64,000 nucleotides of DNA from Streptomyces lasiicapitis (GCF_014646335.1 NZ_BMNG01000024.1:38064-102063), one strand, 5' to 3'; positions 40,328 through 49,302 are shown, counted from the stretch's first letter. The notes: generated by a model not told the origin, from the letters alone. Numbers and translations: made by a program.

Positions 40328-41932
40328 GTGAGCGGCGAGCAGACGCAGGACGGACAGCGGGACGGACACCGGCGGCGGTCGGCGCTGATGGTCGCCTCGG
40401 TCGCGGCCTCGGTGCTGCTCGTGGGCGGCGGCGTGGCGTATCTGTCGGCGTCGTCCGACGAAGGGGGCCGCAAGGCGTCGGCGGGTGACGGCGGCGATCC
40501 GCCTCCGCTCACCCTCGACGGGTACGCGGGCGACCGCGACGGCCGCTCGAGCCAGGGCCCCGACGGCAGCACCGAAGGCATCGCGCCGGGCGAGCCCGAC
40601 CCGAGCGGCGCGACGTACAAGGCCGTGGGCGAGTTGCCCGACGGACCCGGCTCGGCGGCCGTGCACCACGTGCGCGACGAGGTCGGCCGGGACCGGGTGA
40701 GCCGCCTCGCGAAGGCTCTCGGCCTGACCGGCACCCCGGTCGCACAGGACGGCGCCTGGCGGGTCGGGCCGGCGAACGACGGCGCGGGCCCCTCGCTCAA
40801 GGTCAGCCAGGAGGCGCCCGGCACCTGGACCTACACCCGGCACGCGGCCCCCGGCAGCGACAACTGCCTGAAGGGCAAGCGCTGTCCGGCCCCGGGACCG
40901 GACGGCTCGTCCGGCTCCGGCGCGGCCGACCGCCCCTCCCCCGACGACTCCGGCGGCGCCGTGAGCGAGGCCGCCGCGAAGAAGGCGGCCGCCCCCGTCC
41001 TGAAGGCCGCGGGCCTTGACGACGCGAAGCTCGACGCACGCCAACTCATGGGTTCCGTACGGGTGGTGAACGCCGACCCCGAGGTGGGCGGCCTGCCGAC
41101 GTACGGCTGGTCGACCGGGGTCCAGGTGGGTGCCGACGGCCAAGTGGTGGGCGGCAGCGGCCACTTGACCGAGCCGGACAAGGGCGCGACGTACCCCGTC
41201 GTCGGCGCGGAGAAGGCGCTCGATCTGCTGAACAAGTCGGGCAGGGGCGACGGGCGCGGGGGCATCGCCGGCTGCGCGAGCCCGGTGCCGCACACGGACG
41301 ACAAGCAAGAGGGCCGGGGCACGGGCGGCGGCGCGCCGGGCGGCGGGGGCGCGGGCGACGGCAAGAGCGCCCCGTGCGAGCCCGCGTCCACGCCGCCGAA
41401 GCCGCAGCCGATCGCGGTCGAGGACGCCGAATTCGGCCTCGCGGCACAGTTCGTGGACGGCCGCACCGCGCTCGTGCCGTCCTGGCTGTTCCAGGTGAAG
41501 CCGCAGGGCGCGCCGGAGGCCTACACGGTGACGCACCCGGCGGTGGACCCGAAGTATCTGCGGGCGCCGAGCGCGCCCGGGACCGTCGCCCCCTCGCAGG
41601 GCCCGACCTCCAGGCCCGGCGATCCGGACACCCGGACCAAGGAAGTGAAGGTCGACGGTTACGGCACGGCGGGCCGGACGCTGACCGCGTACTTCACAAG
41701 CGGGGTGTGCAGCACGTTCGCGCTGTCGGCGGACGAAAGCGGCGGGCAGGTCACCGTGAAGGTCACCGAGACCGCGAAGAAGGGCACCGTGTGCGTCGCG
41801 ATGGCCCAGTTCTACGAGCTGTCGGTGAAGTTGGACAAGCCGCTCGGCGACCGGAAGGTCGTGACCGGGGACGGCACGGCGGTGCCGCGCGACGACGGCG
41901 GGCACAAGGCGAGTCCCGCGCCCCGCACCTAG
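40328..41932 (+). CDS. single-pass membrane protein with large extracellular region, function unknown
   Basis: 534 residues. A cytoplasmic N-terminus of about 18 residues, one membrane helix (19-39), then a low-complexity Gly/Asp/Pro region followed by a long extracellular part with two repeated-looking domains (AAAPVLKAAGLDDAKL, EKALDLLNKSG) and several Cys. No enzyme motif. GTG at 40328 has AAGGAG 7 nt upstream. A membrane protein of unknown role is in the same place in mycobacteria (Rv2203, from memory). It may be a secretion or envelope factor (inference). A hairpin follows. Confidence 0.8.
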   Translation: MSGEQTQDGQRDGHRRRSALMVASVAASVLLVGGGVAYLSASSDEGGRKASAGDGGDPPPLTLDGYAGDRDGRSSQGPDGSTEGIAPGEPDPSGATYKAVGELPDGPGSAAVHHVRDEVGRDRVSRLAKALGLTGTPVAQDGAWRVGPANDGAGPSLKVSQEAPGTWTYTRHAAPGSDNCLKGKRCPAPGPDGSSGSGAADRPSPDDSGGAVSEAAAKKAAAPVLKAAGLDDAKLDARQLMGSVRVVNADPEVGGLPTYGWSTGVQVGADGQVVGGSGHLTEPDKGATYPVVGAEKALDLLNKSGRGDGRGGIAGCASPVPHTDDKQEGRGTGGGAPGGGGAGDGKSAPCEPASTPPKPQPIAVEDAEFGLAAQFVDGRTALVPSWLFQVKPQGAPEAYTVTHPAVDPKYLRAPSAPGTVAPSQGPTSRPGDPDTRTKEVKVDGYGTAGRTLTAYFTSGVCSTFALSADESGGQVTVKVTETAKKGTVCVAMAQFYELSVKLDKPLGDRKVVTGDGTAVPRDDGGHKASPAPRT

Positions 41933-41978
41933 CAGCCGGCGGCGGAAGTGCCAGGGGCGCAGGGGCCCCCGGGCACGA

Positions 41979-42017
41979 CGAAGGCGGCGGCGCCCACAAG
42001 GGGTGCCGCCGCCTTCG
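41979..42017. terminator. bidirectional terminator
   Basis: CGAAGGCGGCGGC (41979-41991) pairs with GCCGCCGCCTTCG (42005-42017), a 13-bp stem between the convergent membrane-protein and erpA genes. Confidence 0.87.
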
Positions 42018-42066
42018 TACGTACCACTCGGCTCAGGGCGTGGACCGCTCTGCTGAAGGGTTCGCC

Positions 42067-42423
42067 TTAGCTGAAGGAGTCGCCGCAGGCGCACGAGCCC
42101 GAGGCGTTCGGGTTGTCGATCGTGAAGCCCTGCTTCTCGATGGTGTCGACGAAGTCGATGGAGGCACCGCCCAGGTACGGCGCGCTCATGCGGTCGGTGA
42201 CGACCTTCACACCGCCGAACTCCTTGACCACGTCGCCGTCAAGCGAGCGCTCGTCGAAGAAGAGCTGGTACCGCAGGCCCGAGCAGCCGCCCGGCTGAAC
42301 GGCCACGCGCAGCGCCAGGTCGTCCCGGCCTTCCTGGTCAAGGAGGGCCTTGACCTTGCCCGCGGCGGCGTCGGACAGGAGGATGCCGTCGCTCACGGTG
42401 GTGGTCTCGTCCGATACGGACAT
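42067..42423 (-). CDS. erpA: iron-sulfur insertion protein ErpA (HesB/IscA family)
   Basis: 118 residues. A-type Fe-S carrier with the three conserved Cys: one in GGCSGLRY and two in GSCACG near the C-terminus. It hands [4Fe-4S] or [2Fe-2S] clusters to target proteins, of which NadA is an obvious neighbour. ATG at 42423 follows GGGAGA. It diverges from nadA across 253 bp. Confidence 0.95.
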   Translation of the reverse strand: MSVSDETTTVSDGILLSDAAAGKVKALLDQEGRDDLALRVAVQPGGCSGLRYQLFFDERSLDGDVVKEFGGVKVVTDRMSAPYLGGASIDFVDTIEKQGFTIDNPNASGSCACGDSFS

Positions 42424-42548
42424 CTGCTTCTCTCCCGGGTTGTACGGAGACTGCTTGCCGACGGTTGCAACCGGCGGGGACGCGTGTTCATTCCCATGCT
42501 CGCACACAGGCCCGCACGGGGGATGCGTCACATCGACACTATGGCCAT

Positions 42549-42561
42549 CGTCAAACTGACG
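42549..42561. promoter_or_regulatory. palindrome CGTCA-AAC-TGACG in the erpA-nadA gap
   Basis: Five-base arms with a 3-nt centre (42549-42561), 10 bp before a TATGAT hexamer at 42571-42576, which is a good -10 for nadA. It is a candidate operator for NAD or iron-sulfur control. A matching -35 is not obvious. Confidence 0.5.
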
Positions 42562-42570
42562 TGAAGCAGT

Positions 42571-42576
42571 TATGAT
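42571..42576 (+). promoter_or_regulatory. -10 box TATGAT of the nadA promoter
   Basis: TATGAT differs from TATAAT at one base and lies about 100 nt before the nadA GTG, so nadA would have a leader. Confidence 0.5.
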
Positions 42577-42676
42577 AGATAGCGTCAATTCGACGAAAAG
42601 GATTCGTGGTGCCGGACCCCGGCCCACTCGAACGCGGCCCCCGGCCGCGTTCGTCACAGAAGAAAGGGTGTGTGTC

Positions 42677-43873
42677 GTGACCACCGCCCAGACCGCCGTG
42701 GACCGCACCGAGCTCGACGTACAGCCGACCCCGCTCGCCCTGCTGCTGCTCGGCCGCGAGGCCGACCCCAGGAGCGAGCGCGGCGTGGAGTGCCCCGGCG
42801 ACCTGCCCTCGCCCTCGGACCCCGGCCTGGTGGAGCGCGCCCGCGCCGCCAAGGAGCGGCTCGGCGACAAGGTCTTCGTGCTCGGCCACCACTACCAGCG
42901 CGACGAGGTCATCCAGTTCGCCGACGTCACCGGTGACTCCTTCAAGCTGGCCAAGGACGCGGCCGCACGGCCGGAGGCGGAGTACATCGTCTTCTGCGGC
43001 GTGCACTTCATGGCCGAGTCCGCGGACATCCTGACCGGCGACGACCAGAAGGTCGTGCTCCCCGACCTGGCCGCGGGCTGCTCGATGGCCGACATGGCGA
43101 CGGCCGAGCAGGTCGCCGAGTGCTGGGACGCGCTGACCGAGGCCGGGATCGCCGAGCGGGTCGTGCCCGTCTCGTACATGAACTCCTCCGCCGACATCAA
43201 GGCGTTCACGGGCAAGCACGGCGGCACGATCTGTACGTCGTCGAACGCGAAGCGCGCCCTGGAGTGGGCCTTCGAGCAGGGCGAGCAGGTCCTTTTCCTG
43301 CCCGACCAGCACCTCGGCCGGAACACCGCCGTGCGCGACATGGGCATGTCCCTGGAGGACTGCGTCGTCTACAACCCGCACAAGCCGAACGGCGGCCTGA
43401 CCGCCGAGCAGCTGCGGAACGCGAAGATGATCCTCTGGCGCGGGCACTGCTCGGTGCACGGTCGCTTCTCGCTGGAGTCGGTCGAGGACGTGCGGGCCCG
43501 CATCCCCGGCGTGAACGTCCTCGTGCACCCGGAGTGCAAGAACGAGGTGGTGGCCGCGGCCGACCACGTCGGTTCGACCGAGCACATCATCCGGACCCTG
43601 GAGGCGGCCCCGGCCGGCTCGAAGTGGGCGATAGGCACCGAGCTGAACCTGGTCCGCCGCCTTGCGAACCGGTTCGCCGCCGAGGACAAGGAGATCGTCT
43701 TCCTCGACAAGACGGTCTGCTTCTGCTCGACCATGAACCGCATCGACCTGCCGCACCTGGTCTGGGCCCTGGAGTCGCTGGCCGACGGCAAGCTCGTCAA
43801 CCGCATCGAGGTCGACCGCGAGACCGAGCAGTTCGCGAAGCTGGCCCTGGAGCGGATGCTGGCGCTGCCGTAA
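42677..43873 (+). CDS. nadA: quinolinate synthase NadA
   Basis: 398 residues. Condenses iminoaspartate and dihydroxyacetone phosphate to quinolinate for NAD synthesis, using a [4Fe-4S] cluster. Family sequence: GHHYQRDEV, FCGVHFMAES, PDLAAGCSMADM, SYMNSSADIKA, KTVCFCSTMN. GTG at 42677 follows GAAAGGG and gives the remembered S. coelicolor-type N-terminus (VTTAQT). A strong hairpin follows. It diverges from the Fe-S carrier ErpA. Confidence 0.97.
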   Translation: MTTAQTAVDRTELDVQPTPLALLLLGREADPRSERGVECPGDLPSPSDPGLVERARAAKERLGDKVFVLGHHYQRDEVIQFADVTGDSFKLAKDAAARPEAEYIVFCGVHFMAESADILTGDDQKVVLPDLAAGCSMADMATAEQVAECWDALTEAGIAERVVPVSYMNSSADIKAFTGKHGGTICTSSNAKRALEWAFEQGEQVLFLPDQHLGRNTAVRDMGMSLEDCVVYNPHKPNGGLTAEQLRNAKMILWRGHCSVHGRFSLESVEDVRARIPGVNVLVHPECKNEVVAAADHVGSTEHIIRTLEAAPAGSKWAIGTELNLVRRLANRFAAEDKEIVFLDKTVCFCSTMNRIDLPHLVWALESLADGKLVNRIEVDRETEQFAKLALERMLALP

Positions 43874-43892
43874 CCCTCTCCCCACCCACCCG

Positions 43893-43926
43893 GTAAGGGG
43901 CGTCCGCCATTGCGGACGCCCCTTAC
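43893..43926 (+). terminator. nadA terminator
   Basis: GTAAGGGGCGTCCGC (43893-43907) and GCGGACGCCCCTTAC (43912-43926) form a perfect 15-bp stem with a 4-nt loop 20 nt after the nadA stop. Confidence 0.93.
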
Positions 43927-43986
43927 GGCGTTCTACGGTGCCTACGGGGCCAACGTGGGCTTGCGGCCGCGTCGGCCAGCGCTCGC

Positions 43987-44523
43987 CTACGGTGCCTTGC
44001 GGCGCTCCTTCAGCGCCGCGCCCAGCGCCTCCAGCGCCGGAACGGACGCCAGCAGCGCTTCGCGCTGCGCCTCGCTCAGTTCCGCCAGCGCGTCGGCGAA
44101 GATCTCCGCCCAGGCGTTCTCGATCAGGGCCATGCCCTGCTCCGCCTTGAGGGTCGGCCTCAACCGCGAGACCCGGCCGTCGTCCGGGTCCTTCTCGCGC
44201 TCCAGCAGACCGCCGTTGACCAGGCCGCGCACGGTCGCGCTCACATTGCTGACCTGCATGCCCAACTCGCGGGCGAGCACCCCGACCGTGACGCCCGGCT
44301 CGGCGTGGACGTAGCGCATCAACTCCAGCTCGGAGGGCGGAAGCCGCCACAGTCCCGCCTCGTCCATCCCCTGGAAGCGCAGCACCCGCGAGAGCGTGTA
44401 GAGCGCCGGGGTCAGCTCCCTGGCCTGCCCGAAGAGGCCCTTGTCGCCCTCACGGCACCCGCTCCCGCCCCGCGCGCCCGCCGCCGCACGCCCCGGCTTC
44501 CCCTGCTGCTTCTCGTCGCTCAC
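43987..44523 (-). CDS. MarR-family transcriptional regulator
   Basis: 178 residues. A Gly/Arg-rich N-terminal extension of about 30 residues precedes a MarR winged helix (LPPSELELMRYVHAEPG, VLARELGMQVSNVSATVRGL, DPDDGRVSRLRPT). A dimeric repressor of the neighbouring divergent MFS gene is likely. GTG at 44523: both a GGGAGG directly upstream and a TATCAT box 6 nt upstream are present. Confidence 0.9.
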   Translation of the reverse strand: MSDEKQQGKPGRAAAGARGGSGCREGDKGLFGQARELTPALYTLSRVLRFQGMDEAGLWRLPPSELELMRYVHAEPGVTVGVLARELGMQVSNVSATVRGLVNGGLLEREKDPDDGRVSRLRPTLKAEQGMALIENAWAEIFADALAELSEAQREALLASVPALEALGAALKERRKAP

Positions 44524-44529
44524 CCTCCC

Positions 44530-44535
44530 ATGATA
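44530..44535 (-). promoter_or_regulatory. -10 box TATCAT of the marR promoter
   Basis: TATCAT on the minus strand ends 6 nt before the GTG at 44523. It abuts the operator palindromes. Confidence 0.45.
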
Positions 44536-44537
44536 CC

Positions 44538-44560
44538 TATAGCTATAGTTATATAACTAT
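44538..44560. promoter_or_regulatory. MarR operator: two overlapping palindromes
   Basis: CTATAGCTATAG (44538-44549) and ATAGTTATATAACTAT (44545-44560) are both perfect palindromes, extremely AT-rich against the surroundings. They lie between the divergent MarR and MFS starts, where a MarR dimer pair would block both promoters. Confidence 0.75.
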
Positions 44561-44602
44561 CTCCACTCCTGCTCCCACTCCTCCTCGAAGGGTTCTTTCG
44601 CC

Positions 44603-45865
44603 ATGCCCTTGCTCACCGCGGCGCTCGCGCTGCTGTCCTTCATCGGTCCGCTGTCGACCGACATGTATCTGCCCGCGTTCCCGCGCATGGCCGAGGAGTT
44701 CGGCACGGACGCGTCCGGGGTGCAGCTCACGCTCACCGCGTTCCTGGTCGGCATGACGGTCGGGCATCTGGTGTTCGGAGCGCTCTCCGACCGGTACGGG
44801 CGGCGGGGGCCGCTGCTCGTGGGCGCCTTCGTGTGCGCGGCGGGCACGGCCATGTGCGCCGTGGCGCCGTCCCTGGGGTGGCTGGTCGCGCTGCGGTTCG
44901 TGACCGGGTTCAGCGGGGCCGCGGGCGTGGTGATCAGCCGGGCCGTGGTGACCGACGTCGTCCAAGGGGCCGCGGCGGCCCGCATGTTCGGGATCCTGAT
45001 GACGCTCGCCGGGACAGCCCCGATCCTCGCGCCGCTCGCGGGCGGGGCCGTGATCGGGGCCGCCGGGTGGCGCGGGGTCTTCTGGGTGCTCGCCGGGGTC
45101 TCGCTGGTGGTGGCCGTCGGCGTCCTCGTGGCGGTGCCGGAGAGCCTGCCGAAGGAGCGGCGGCGGGCGGGCGGCGCGGGGCGGCTCATGGCCTCGGTGC
45201 GGGAGGTCGCGGGCGACCGGGCGTACGTCGGGTACACCCTGGCCTTCACCTTCGGCTTCGGGATGCTCTTCTGCTACATCGCCGGGTCGCCGTTCCTGCT
45301 CCAGAACGTCCTCGGGCTGAGCGTCGGCGTCTCGTCGGTGGCGTTCTCCGGCGGGGCCGTGGTCGCGACGCTGTCCAGTGCGGCGGGGGCCCGGCTCGTG
45401 GGGCGGATCGCCCCCGAAGTGCTGCTGCGCGGCGGCCTGCTGACCATGTTCGCCGGTACGTCGGCGCTGCTCGCCGTGAGCGTGGCCGGGTTCCTCGGCG
45501 TGGTCGTCTGCCTGACGCTGATGGCGCTGGTGTGCGGCGGCCTCGGCCTCGTGGTCGCGAACGCGGCGGCGCTGGCCATCGCCCGGGTGCCGGCCGCCTC
45601 CGGCACCGGCTCCGCGCTCCTCGGCACGGCCCAGAGCGCACTCGGCGCGGTGGTCGCACCACTGGTCGGCCTCGGCGGCGAGGACACGGCGGTGCCGCTG
45701 TTCGTGGGGATGACGGTGTGCGGCGGGCTCGCGGTGGCTTCGCTGCGGCTTACGCGGGGAGCGTCGGACGTGACGCCGGTGCGGGCGGAAGCGGAAGTCC
45801 GAGGCGACCGGAGGACCGGAGCCCGGGGCTACTCGCCCCGCGGCCGCACCAGGCCCGACTCGTAG
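44603..45865 (+). CDS. drug:H+ antiporter of the MFS (Bcr/CflA family)
   Basis: 420 residues, twelve membrane helices, with the Bcr/CflA start LSFIGPLSTDMYLPAFPRM and motif A GALSDRYGRRGPLL. Expected to export hydrophobic drugs. ATG at 44603 follows a weak GAAGGG. A MarR regulator with operator lies upstream. It overlaps the response regulator gene by 37 bp at the 3' end. Confidence 0.92.
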   Translation: MPLLTAALALLSFIGPLSTDMYLPAFPRMAEEFGTDASGVQLTLTAFLVGMTVGHLVFGALSDRYGRRGPLLVGAFVCAAGTAMCAVAPSLGWLVALRFVTGFSGAAGVVISRAVVTDVVQGAAAARMFGILMTLAGTAPILAPLAGGAVIGAAGWRGVFWVLAGVSLVVAVGVLVAVPESLPKERRRAGGAGRLMASVREVAGDRAYVGYTLAFTFGFGMLFCYIAGSPFLLQNVLGLSVGVSSVAFSGGAVVATLSSAAGARLVGRIAPEVLLRGGLLTMFAGTSALLAVSVAGFLGVVVCLTLMALVCGGLGLVVANAAALAIARVPAASGTGSALLGTAQSALGAVVAPLVGLGGEDTAVPLFVGMTVCGGLAVASLRLTRGASDVTPVRAEAEVRGDRRTGARGYSPRGRTRPDS

Positions 45866-46509
45866 GCGATGACGACGAGTTGGGCCCGGTCGCGGGCGCC
45901 GAGCTTGGCCATCGCACGGTTCACATGGGTCTTCACCGTGAGCGGGCTGACCTCCAGGCGTTCGGCGATCTCGTCGTTCGAGAGGCCGCCCGCGACCTGC
46001 ACGAGGACCTCGCGCTCGCGGCCGGTGAGCGCGTCCAGGCGCTCGCTGCGGGCGGGCACGTCGCTGTCGGAACCGTCGCCCTGCGCGAGGAACTTGGCGA
46101 TGAGCCCCTTCGTCGCCGCGGGTGAGAGCAGCGCCTCGCCCGCGGCCGCGATCCGGATGGCCCCGAGCAGCTCGTCCGGCTCGGCGCCCTTGCCGAGGAA
46201 GCCCGAGGCGCCCGCCCGCAGCGACTGCACGACGTACTCGTCGACCTCGAAGGTGGTCAGCATGACCACGCGTACGTGGGACATCGCCGGGTCGTCGCTG
46301 ATCATCCGGGTGGCGGCGAGACCGTCGGTGCCGGGCATGCGGATGTCCATCAGGACGACGTCGGCGGACTCGGTCTTGGCGAGCCGCACCGCCTGCGCCC
46401 CGTCGGACGCCTCGCCGACGACCTCCATGTCGGGTTCGGAGTCGACGAGGACCTTGAACGCACTGCGCAGCAGCGCCTGGTCGTCGGCGAGCAGCACCCG
46501 GATCGTCAC
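45829..46509 (-). CDS. NarL/FixJ-family response regulator
   Basis: 226 residues. Receiver: ADDQALLR, phospho-acceptor Asp55 in LMDIRMPG, LTTFEVDEY, with Lys in FLGKGAEPDEL. C-terminal LuxR-type helix-turn-helix (LTGREREVLVQVAGGLSNDEIA, VSPLTVKTHV). GTG at 46509 overlaps the kinase stop (GTGA) and follows AGGGAGGG. Coupled to the sensor gene. Confidence 0.95.
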   Translation of the reverse strand: MTIRVLLADDQALLRSAFKVLVDSEPDMEVVGEASDGAQAVRLAKTESADVVLMDIRMPGTDGLAATRMISDDPAMSHVRVVMLTTFEVDEYVVQSLRAGASGFLGKGAEPDELLGAIRIAAAGEALLSPAATKGLIAKFLAQGDGSDSDVPARSERLDALTGREREVLVQVAGGLSNDEIAERLEVSPLTVKTHVNRAMAKLGARDRAQLVVIAYESGLVRPRGE

Positions 46510-47762
46510 GCGGTCGTCCCTCCCTTGACCGGGGAGTGCCCCCGGTCGGCCTGTTTCGCGGTCGTGACCGGCAGGATCGCATGGACGCGGAAGCCGCCTC
46601 CGTAGCGGGGCCCCGCGCTGCACCGGCCGCCGAGGGCGCTGACGCGCTCGCGCATGCCGAGGAGTCCGTGCCCGCCGCCGCGGTCGGGGTCGTCGGGGGC
46701 CTGGGCGTCCGTCCCCGCTCCGTCGTCCAGGACGGTGACCTCCAGGTTCGGCCCCACGCGTACGACGCTGACCTCCGCCTTGGCGTGCTCCCCCGCGTGC
46801 TTCTGCACGTTGGTGAGGGCCTCCTGGATGATCCGGTACGCGGCCAGGTCGACGGCGGCCGGGAGTGACAGGTCGGCGTCTCCTCGGGCCACGTCGACGG
46901 GCAGGCCCGCGTGCCGGAAGGTGTCGACGAGGTCGTCGAGGCGGCCGAGGCCGGGCGCGGGCTCGGTGGGGGCCTCGGGGTCGCCGGTCTGGCGCAGCAG
47001 GCCGACGGTGGCGCGGAGCTCGCCGAGCGCGGAGCGGCTGGCGTCGCGGACGTGGGCGAGGGCCTCCTTGGCCTGGTCGGGCCGCTTGTCCATGACGTGC
47101 GCGGCGACTCCGGCCTGCACGTTGACCAGGGCGATGTGGTGGGCGACGACGTCGTGCAGATCGCGGGCGATGCGCAGCCGCTCCTCCGCGACGCGGCGCC
47201 GCGCCTCCTCCTCGCGGGTGCGCTCCGCGCGCTCGGCCCGCTCCCTCATGGCGTCGACGAAGGCGCGGCGGCTGCGGACTGCGTCGCCCGCGGCGGCGGC
47301 CATGCCGGACCAGGCGAAGATGCCGAGGTTCTCCTGCGCGTACCAGGGCAGGGGTCCGGCCAGCATCGCGACGCCGGTCAGGCCGGTCATGGTGACCAGG
47401 CCGACGCGCCAGGTGGTGGGGCGGTTGGTGCTGGCGGCGACCGTATAGAGGGCGATGACGGCGCCCATCACGACCGGGGCGCGCGGGCCGCTCGTCACCA
47501 GCTCCACGATGGAGAGGCCGGAGGTGGCCGCGAGCACGATCCACGGGGCGCGGCGGCGGAAGACGAGGGCGAGGGCCGCGAGGGCCATGAGGGTGAGGCT
47601 CAGGCCGCCCGGGGAGTGCACGTTCCAGGTGGAACCGCGCTCCCCATAGGGCTCCGCGAAGGAGCCGATGACCATGCAGACGAGGGCGACGGCCGCGAGG
47701 ATCGCGTCGACGGCCAACGGGTGCGTTCTGGCCCAGCCGCGGCACCGTTCAAAGTTGGTCAC
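46506..47762 (-). CDS. histidine kinase (HisKA_3/NarX type)
   Basis: 418 residues. Four to five N-terminal membrane helices, then the HisKA_3 phospho-acceptor box RDLHDVVAHHIA, and an ATPase domain with QEALTNVQKHA, VLDDGAGT, HGLLGMRERV. GTG at 47762 has TACCGT 7 nt upstream and no ribosome site, fitting a leaderless mRNA. Signal not known. The pair resembles envelope-stress type systems near PspA, but no proof of a link is seen. Confidence 0.93.
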   Translation of the reverse strand: MTNFERCRGWARTHPLAVDAILAAVALVCMVIGSFAEPYGERGSTWNVHSPGGLSLTLMALAALALVFRRRAPWIVLAATSGLSIVELVTSGPRAPVVMGAVIALYTVAASTNRPTTWRVGLVTMTGLTGVAMLAGPLPWYAQENLGIFAWSGMAAAAGDAVRSRRAFVDAMRERAERAERTREEEARRRVAEERLRIARDLHDVVAHHIALVNVQAGVAAHVMDKRPDQAKEALAHVRDASRSALGELRATVGLLRQTGDPEAPTEPAPGLGRLDDLVDTFRHAGLPVDVARGDADLSLPAAVDLAAYRIIQEALTNVQKHAGEHAKAEVSVVRVGPNLEVTVLDDGAGTDAQAPDDPDRGGGHGLLGMRERVSALGGRCSAGPRYGGGFRVHAILPVTTAKQADRGHSPVKGGTTA

Positions 47763-47769
47763 GTGCTAA

Positions 47770-47775
47770 ACGGTA
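47770..47775 (-). promoter_or_regulatory. -10 box TACCGT of a leaderless promoter
   Basis: TACCGT on the minus strand ends 7 nt before the histidine kinase GTG at 47762. Confidence 0.5.
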
Positions 47776-47780
47776 CGGCG

Positions 47781-47801
47781 CCGTTCCGGCAGGGGGAACG
47801 G
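47781..47801. promoter_or_regulatory. inverted repeat CCGTTCC-N7-GGAACGG upstream of the kinase gene
   Basis: Seven-base arms (47781-47787 and 47795-47801) just upstream of the kinase promoter box, about where a -35 or autoregulatory operator would be. It may bind the response regulator or another factor. Confidence 0.4.
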
Positions 47802-47886
47802 AAAGGGGGTTCCCTGGAGCGGGGTTGACGCGCGGGCTTGACGTGCCTGCCGCCGGACCCGGGTGACCCGACGGCGTCCTGACGGG

Positions 47887-48165
47887 CTAGCCGGGGATGA
47901 GGCCGTCGTCGGAGAGCATGGCGCGCACCTCGTCGAGGGTCGCGTCGGGTGCGGGGAGGATCAGCTCTGAGGGTTCGAGCGCGTCGTCGGGCAACGCGTC
48001 GCCGAGCTCCCGCACCTTGTCGAGGAGAGCGTGCAGGGTCCGGCGGAAGCCTTCCTGGTCCCCGCTCTCCATCTCCTCCAGAAGCTCGTCGTCCAACTTG
48101 TTCAGTTCGGCGAAGTGGCTGTCCGCCAGCTTCACCTGCCCCTCCCCCATGATCCGTACGATCAT
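47887..48165 (-). CDS. PspA-associated protein (PspAA)
   Basis: 92 residues. Starts MIVRIMGEGQVKL and is acidic and helical through the middle, as in the PspAA domain proteins that accompany PspA in actinobacteria. The ATG at 48165 has AGGAGG 5 nt upstream. An upstream in-frame GTG (48198) would add 11 residues and leave this site inside the gene. It lies 77 bp downstream of pspA. Probable envelope-stress partner. Confidence 0.88.
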   Translation of the reverse strand: MIVRIMGEGQVKLADSHFAELNKLDDELLEEMESGDQEGFRRTLHALLDKVRELGDALPDDALEPSELILPAPDATLDEVRAMLSDDGLIPG

Positions 48166-48242
48166 GACGCCCTCCTCGGACGTGAGCGGTTCGGTCACAG
48201 CGCTACTGAATGCTGCTGCCTACTGCCTGGAGAACACGCGAT

Positions 48243-49040
48243 CTACTGCTTGTCGAAGCGGGGGGTGTCCTGCGGCTGTCCCTGCTGGGTCTGACCGCCC
48301 TTGCCGCCCTCGATGGCCTGCTGCGACGCGCTGGAACCGCCGGCCAGCTCGGCCTTCATGCGCTGCAGCTCCAGCTCTACATCTGTACCACCGGAGAGGC
48401 GGTCCAGCTCGGACTGGATGTCGTCCTTGGCGAGACCGGAGGAGTCGTCGAGGGCGCCGGAGGCGAGCAGCTCGTCGATCGCGCCGGCCCGCGCCTGGAG
48501 CGTCGCGGTCTTGTCCTCGGCGCGCTGGATGGCCATGCCGACGTCGCCCATCTCCTCGGAGATGCCGGAGAAGGCCTCGCCGATGCGGGTCTGGGCCTCG
48601 GCGGCGGTGTACGTCGCCTTGATGGTCTCCTTCTTCGTACGGAAGGCGTCCACCTTGGCCTGGAGGCGCTGGGCCGCGAGGGTGAGCTTCTCCTCCTCGC
48701 CCTGGAGCGTCTGGTGCTGCACCTCCAGGTCGCTGACCTGCTGCTGGAGGGCGGCGCGGCGGGACAGGGCCTCACGGGCCAGGTCCTCGCGGCCGAGGGC
48801 GAGGGCCTTGCGGCCCTGGTCCTCCAGGGTGGAGGACTGCTTCTGGAGCTGGTTGAGCTGCAGCTCGAGACGCTTGCGGGAGGTCGCCACGTCGGCGACG
48901 CCGCGGCGCACCTTCTGCAGCAGTTCCAGCTGCTTCTGGTACGAGTAATCGAGGGTTTCGCGCGGGTCCTCGGCCCGGTCAAGGGCCTTGTTCGCCTTCG
49001 CGCGGAAGATCATCCCCATACGCTTCATGACACCGCTCAT
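48243..49040 (-). CDS. pspA: phage shock protein A (PspA/IM30)
   Basis: 265 residues, mostly long amphipathic coiled-coil helices, with the N-terminal membrane-binding helix MSGVMKRMGMIFRAKANKALD and DPRETLDYSYQ, and a Gln/Gly tail. It polymerises on damaged membranes. ATG at 49040 has AGAAGGGG upstream. Followed by pspAA. Confidence 0.95.
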   Translation of the reverse strand: MSGVMKRMGMIFRAKANKALDRAEDPRETLDYSYQKQLELLQKVRRGVADVATSRKRLELQLNQLQKQSSTLEDQGRKALALGREDLAREALSRRAALQQQVSDLEVQHQTLQGEEEKLTLAAQRLQAKVDAFRTKKETIKATYTAAEAQTRIGEAFSGISEEMGDVGMAIQRAEDKTATLQARAGAIDELLASGALDDSSGLAKDDIQSELDRLSGGTDVELELQRMKAELAGGSSASQQAIEGGKGGQTQQGQPQDTPRFDKQ

Positions 49041-49302
49041 GGGCTTCGCGCGCCCCCTTCTGACGGACTTCCAGCTCCAGCTACTGCAACAGAACCCACG
49101 GTACGGGGTCTGTATCCATTACCGCACTGTTCGCGGGCGGATGCGCTCATCCCCAAGGACGACTGCTCTGCCCGACTCTCCGGCGCAAGGAGTAGGTGCA
49201 CCCCTGGGAAACTGCCCGCAAGGCCCCTTTAGCCACATAATCAAGACGCTCGGTGTTGCGGGATCGTTCCCCATGTGGCTGGGGTCCATGCCCCGCACCA
49301 CG

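Noticed and set aside
42424..42676. Strong -35/-10 promoter for erpA
   Set aside because: No convincing -35/-10 pair on the minus strand could be identified. Only the plus-strand TATGAT is clear.
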